Shown here: positions 5,758-6,826 of the stretch, in pieces | How the letters are laid out: the number at the start of each line of letters is the position of its first letter | How positions within the stretch are numbered: position 1 is the stretch's first letter | Assembly: GCA_937907405.1 (NCBI GenBank) | Contig: CALCIC010001046.1 | Span: forward strand, 1-6,826 | Reading direction: 5' to 3' | Source of the DNA: an uncultured Isosphaeraceae bacterium | Lineage (GTDB): Bacteria > Planctomycetota > Planctomycetia > Isosphaerales > Isosphaeraceae | DNA length: 6,826 nt | Notes under the pieces: generated by a model | What the model saw: the letters and a program-made list of their open reading frames with translations, nothing else | Told to the model about the DNA's origin: nothing | Databases searched by the model: none | Position numbers and translations under genes: made by a program

Positions 5758-6630
5758 GTGCGCTGGGTGACCGTCGCTACCGAGCAAGGGCCGCGAGCCT
5801 GTGGAGTTTGGCAAGGTCGATACGTGGACGTGAACGCGGCCGATTCCCGGCTGCCGTCCTCCGTGAAGGGGTTGCTGGCCCTGAATGGGGACGATCAGCG
5901 CGCGGCGAGAGGGGCCGTCGAGCGGGGGACGACCTCGTATAATCCGGGCGCGTCCCGGCTGCTCGCGCCGGTGCCCGACCCGCAAAAGATCATCTGCATC
6001 GGCCTGAACTACCGCGATCACGCCGAGGAGAGCGGGATGCCGGTCCCTTCCGAGCCGGTCCTGTTCAGCAAGTACCCCTCGGCGCTGATCGGCCACGGCG
6101 CCCCGATCGTCCTGCCGTCGGTGAGCAACGAGGTCGACTACGAGGCCGAGATGGTCGTGGTCGTCGGTCGCGGCGGGCGGTTCATCCCGGTCGAGAAGGC
6201 GATGGAGCATGTCGGCGGCTACGCGGTGGGGCACGACGTTTCGGCCCGCGATTGGCAGCTCAACAAGCCGGGCAAGCAGTGGATGGCCGGCAAGACGTTC
6301 GACACCTTCGCGCCGATCGGCCCCGAGTTGGTGACGACCGACGAGGTGGCCGACCCGCACAAGCTGGGCATCCGCCTCCGGCTCAACGGCCAGACGATGC
6401 AGGACTCGAACACCAATCAACTGATCTTCAGCATCAACCAGTTGGTCGCGTACCTCTCGGGGATCGTCACGCTGGAGCCGGGCGACCTGATCTTCACCGG
6501 CACGCCGCCGGGCGTCGGCATGGCGCGCAAGCCCCAGGTCTGGCTCAAGCCGGGCGACGTGGTCGAGGTCGAGATCGACGGCCTGGGCGTGCTCCGCAAC
6601 CCGGTCGTCGCCGAGAAGGCGCCCGGCTGA
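5758..6630 (+). CDS. Fumarylacetoacetate hydrolase (FAH) family protein
   Basis: The family cleaves or decarboxylates acylpyruvate-type compounds using a divalent metal; members include acylpyruvases, oxaloacetate decarboxylases and isomerases of aromatic catabolism. This 290-residue protein has a short N-terminal domain (residues 1-70) and the catalytic FAH domain. The latter shows ICIGLNYRDHAEE (79-91, with His88 and Glu91 at the lid dyad position), NEVDYEAEMVVVVG (Glu129 and Glu131 as metal ligands), GHDVSARDWQ (Asp160 as a further ligand), GKTFDTFAPIGP (178-189) and FTGTPPGVG (246-254). All expected residues are present, so it should be active; the exact substrate cannot be read from sequence. 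The GTG start at 5758 is supported by a near-perfect AGAGGAGG six bases upstream. The gene follows the NagB homologue by 69 bases. Codons 41-49 lie in a 25-base stretch repeated in inverted orientation near the window end. Confidence 0.92.
   Translation: MRWVTVATEQGPRACGVWQGRYVDVNAADSRLPSSVKGLLALNGDDQRAARGAVERGTTSYNPGASRLLAPVPDPQKIICIGLNYRDHAEESGMPVPSEPVLFSKYPSALIGHGAPIVLPSVSNEVDYEAEMVVVVGRGGRFIPVEKAMEHVGGYAVGHDVSARDWQLNKPGKQWMAGKTFDTFAPIGPELVTTDEVADPHKLGIRLRLNGQTMQDSNTNQLIFSINQLVAYLSGIVTLEPGDLIFTGTPPGVGMARKPQVWLKPGDVVEVEIDGLGVLRNPVVAEKAPG
5878..5902 (+). repeat. 25-base block repeated in inverted orientation at 6742-6766
   Basis: These bases, coding for ALNGDDQR and the start of the next codon in the FAH-family gene, are identical to the reverse complement of 6742-6766. 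Upstream the similarity continues with two in-frame 3-base gaps: GGG TTG CTG here against GGG GCA TTG CTG CTA in the other copy. Downstream it stops at once. Such a match is far too long to be chance in a window of this size. Confidence 0.8.
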
Positions 6631-6649
6631 TCGAGCCGGCGCGCATCCG

Positions 6650-6793
6650 TCAGGTAGGCCGGTTTCGAAAGAGGCCGGCCGGTCTGTCGCGGAGGGCTGG
6701 CCCCTTCGCGCATGGCCGTTTCACGGGCATCACCAATCGCCCGCGCTGATCGTCCCCATTCAGGGCTAGCAGCAATGCCCCGTAGTTAGCCAT
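6650..6793 (-). CDS. Possible 47-residue small protein or repeat-derived frame
   Basis: The minus strand opens with ATG at 6793-6791, with GGAGG 10 bases upstream, and stops with TGA at 6652-6650. The translation starts MANYGALLLALNGDDQR and is then basic and proline-rich (MPVKRPCAKGP, RPAGLFRNRP). I know no family for it. The N-terminal part shares GLL-ALNGDDQR with the FAH-family protein in the same reading frame, through the 25-base inverted duplication. The frame is short and GC-rich, so it may be only part of a dispersed repeat that happens to be open. It converges on the FAH-family gene, 20 bases past that gene's stop. Confidence 0.3.
   Translation of the reverse strand: MANYGALLLALNGDDQRGRLVMPVKRPCAKGPALRDRPAGLFRNRPT
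6657..6680 (+). terminator. GC-rich hairpin after the FAH-family gene
   Basis: GGCCGGTT (6657-6664) can pair with GGCCGGCC (6673-6680) through six G-C and two G-T pairs around an 8-base loop, 26 bases after the FAH-family stop. No T-tract follows, so intrinsic termination is not assured. It overlaps the possible small minus-strand frame. Confidence 0.3.
6742..6766 (-). repeat. Second copy of the 25-base inverted duplication
   Basis: The reverse complement of this block is identical to 5878-5902 inside the FAH-family gene. It lies within the possible 47-residue minus-strand frame, 112 bases beyond the FAH-family stop. Confidence 0.8.
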
Positions 6794-6826
6794 AAGATCA
6801 GGGCCTCCATGCTATTCTGAGGATGC

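Noticed and set aside
5158..6420. Long minus-strand open frame of 420 codons across the NagB and FAH genes
   Set aside because: It lies opposite two well-supported genes, its translation shows no domain, and long antisense frames are expected at this GC content.
6761..6826. Possible left end of an insertion sequence starting CAGGGCTAGC at 6761
   Set aside because: The 25-base inverted duplication runs across 6761 without a break, so there is no boundary there. No transposase sequence or target duplication is visible.

Overview
The window looks like a chromosome fragment of a planctomycete, most likely of the Isosphaeraceae type. The call rests on high GC with G/C-ending codons, a Tat-exported DUF1501 protein (a family strongly expanded in Planctomycetes), a cytidylate-kinase-like protein, and loosely packed genes with several hundred bases between them. 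No phage, integrase, CRISPR array, rRNA or intact tRNA is visible.

Layout. The left half is on the minus strand. Positions 1-659 hold the N-terminal part of a DUF2079-like multi-pass membrane protein that runs off the left edge. About 400 bases of non-coding DNA follow, with a TATAAT box and a nested inverted repeat. Next come a glycine-rich general-stress-like membrane protein (1063-1611), a Tat-exported DUF1501 protein (1788-3179) and a cytidylate-kinase-like protein with a proline-rich tail (3264-4175). The kinase and DUF1501 genes are 84 bases apart and could share a transcript. A 401-base divergent spacer (4176-4576) separates them from the plus-strand genes: a 71-residue protein of unknown function (4577-4792), a glucosamine-6-phosphate deaminase-family protein (4894-5688) and a fumarylacetoacetate hydrolase-family protein (5758-6630). 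The right edge carries a possible 47-codon minus-strand reading frame that shares a perfect 25-base inverted match with the FAH gene.

Function. The plus-strand genes suggest amino-sugar and organic-acid catabolism, but nothing links the two enzymes to one pathway. No complete new multi-gene system is visible. The observations most worth following up are the 25-base inverted duplication with its small frame, two interlocked inverted repeats upstream of the stress-protein gene, a nested inverted repeat at 864-973, and active-site substitutions in the NagB homologue.
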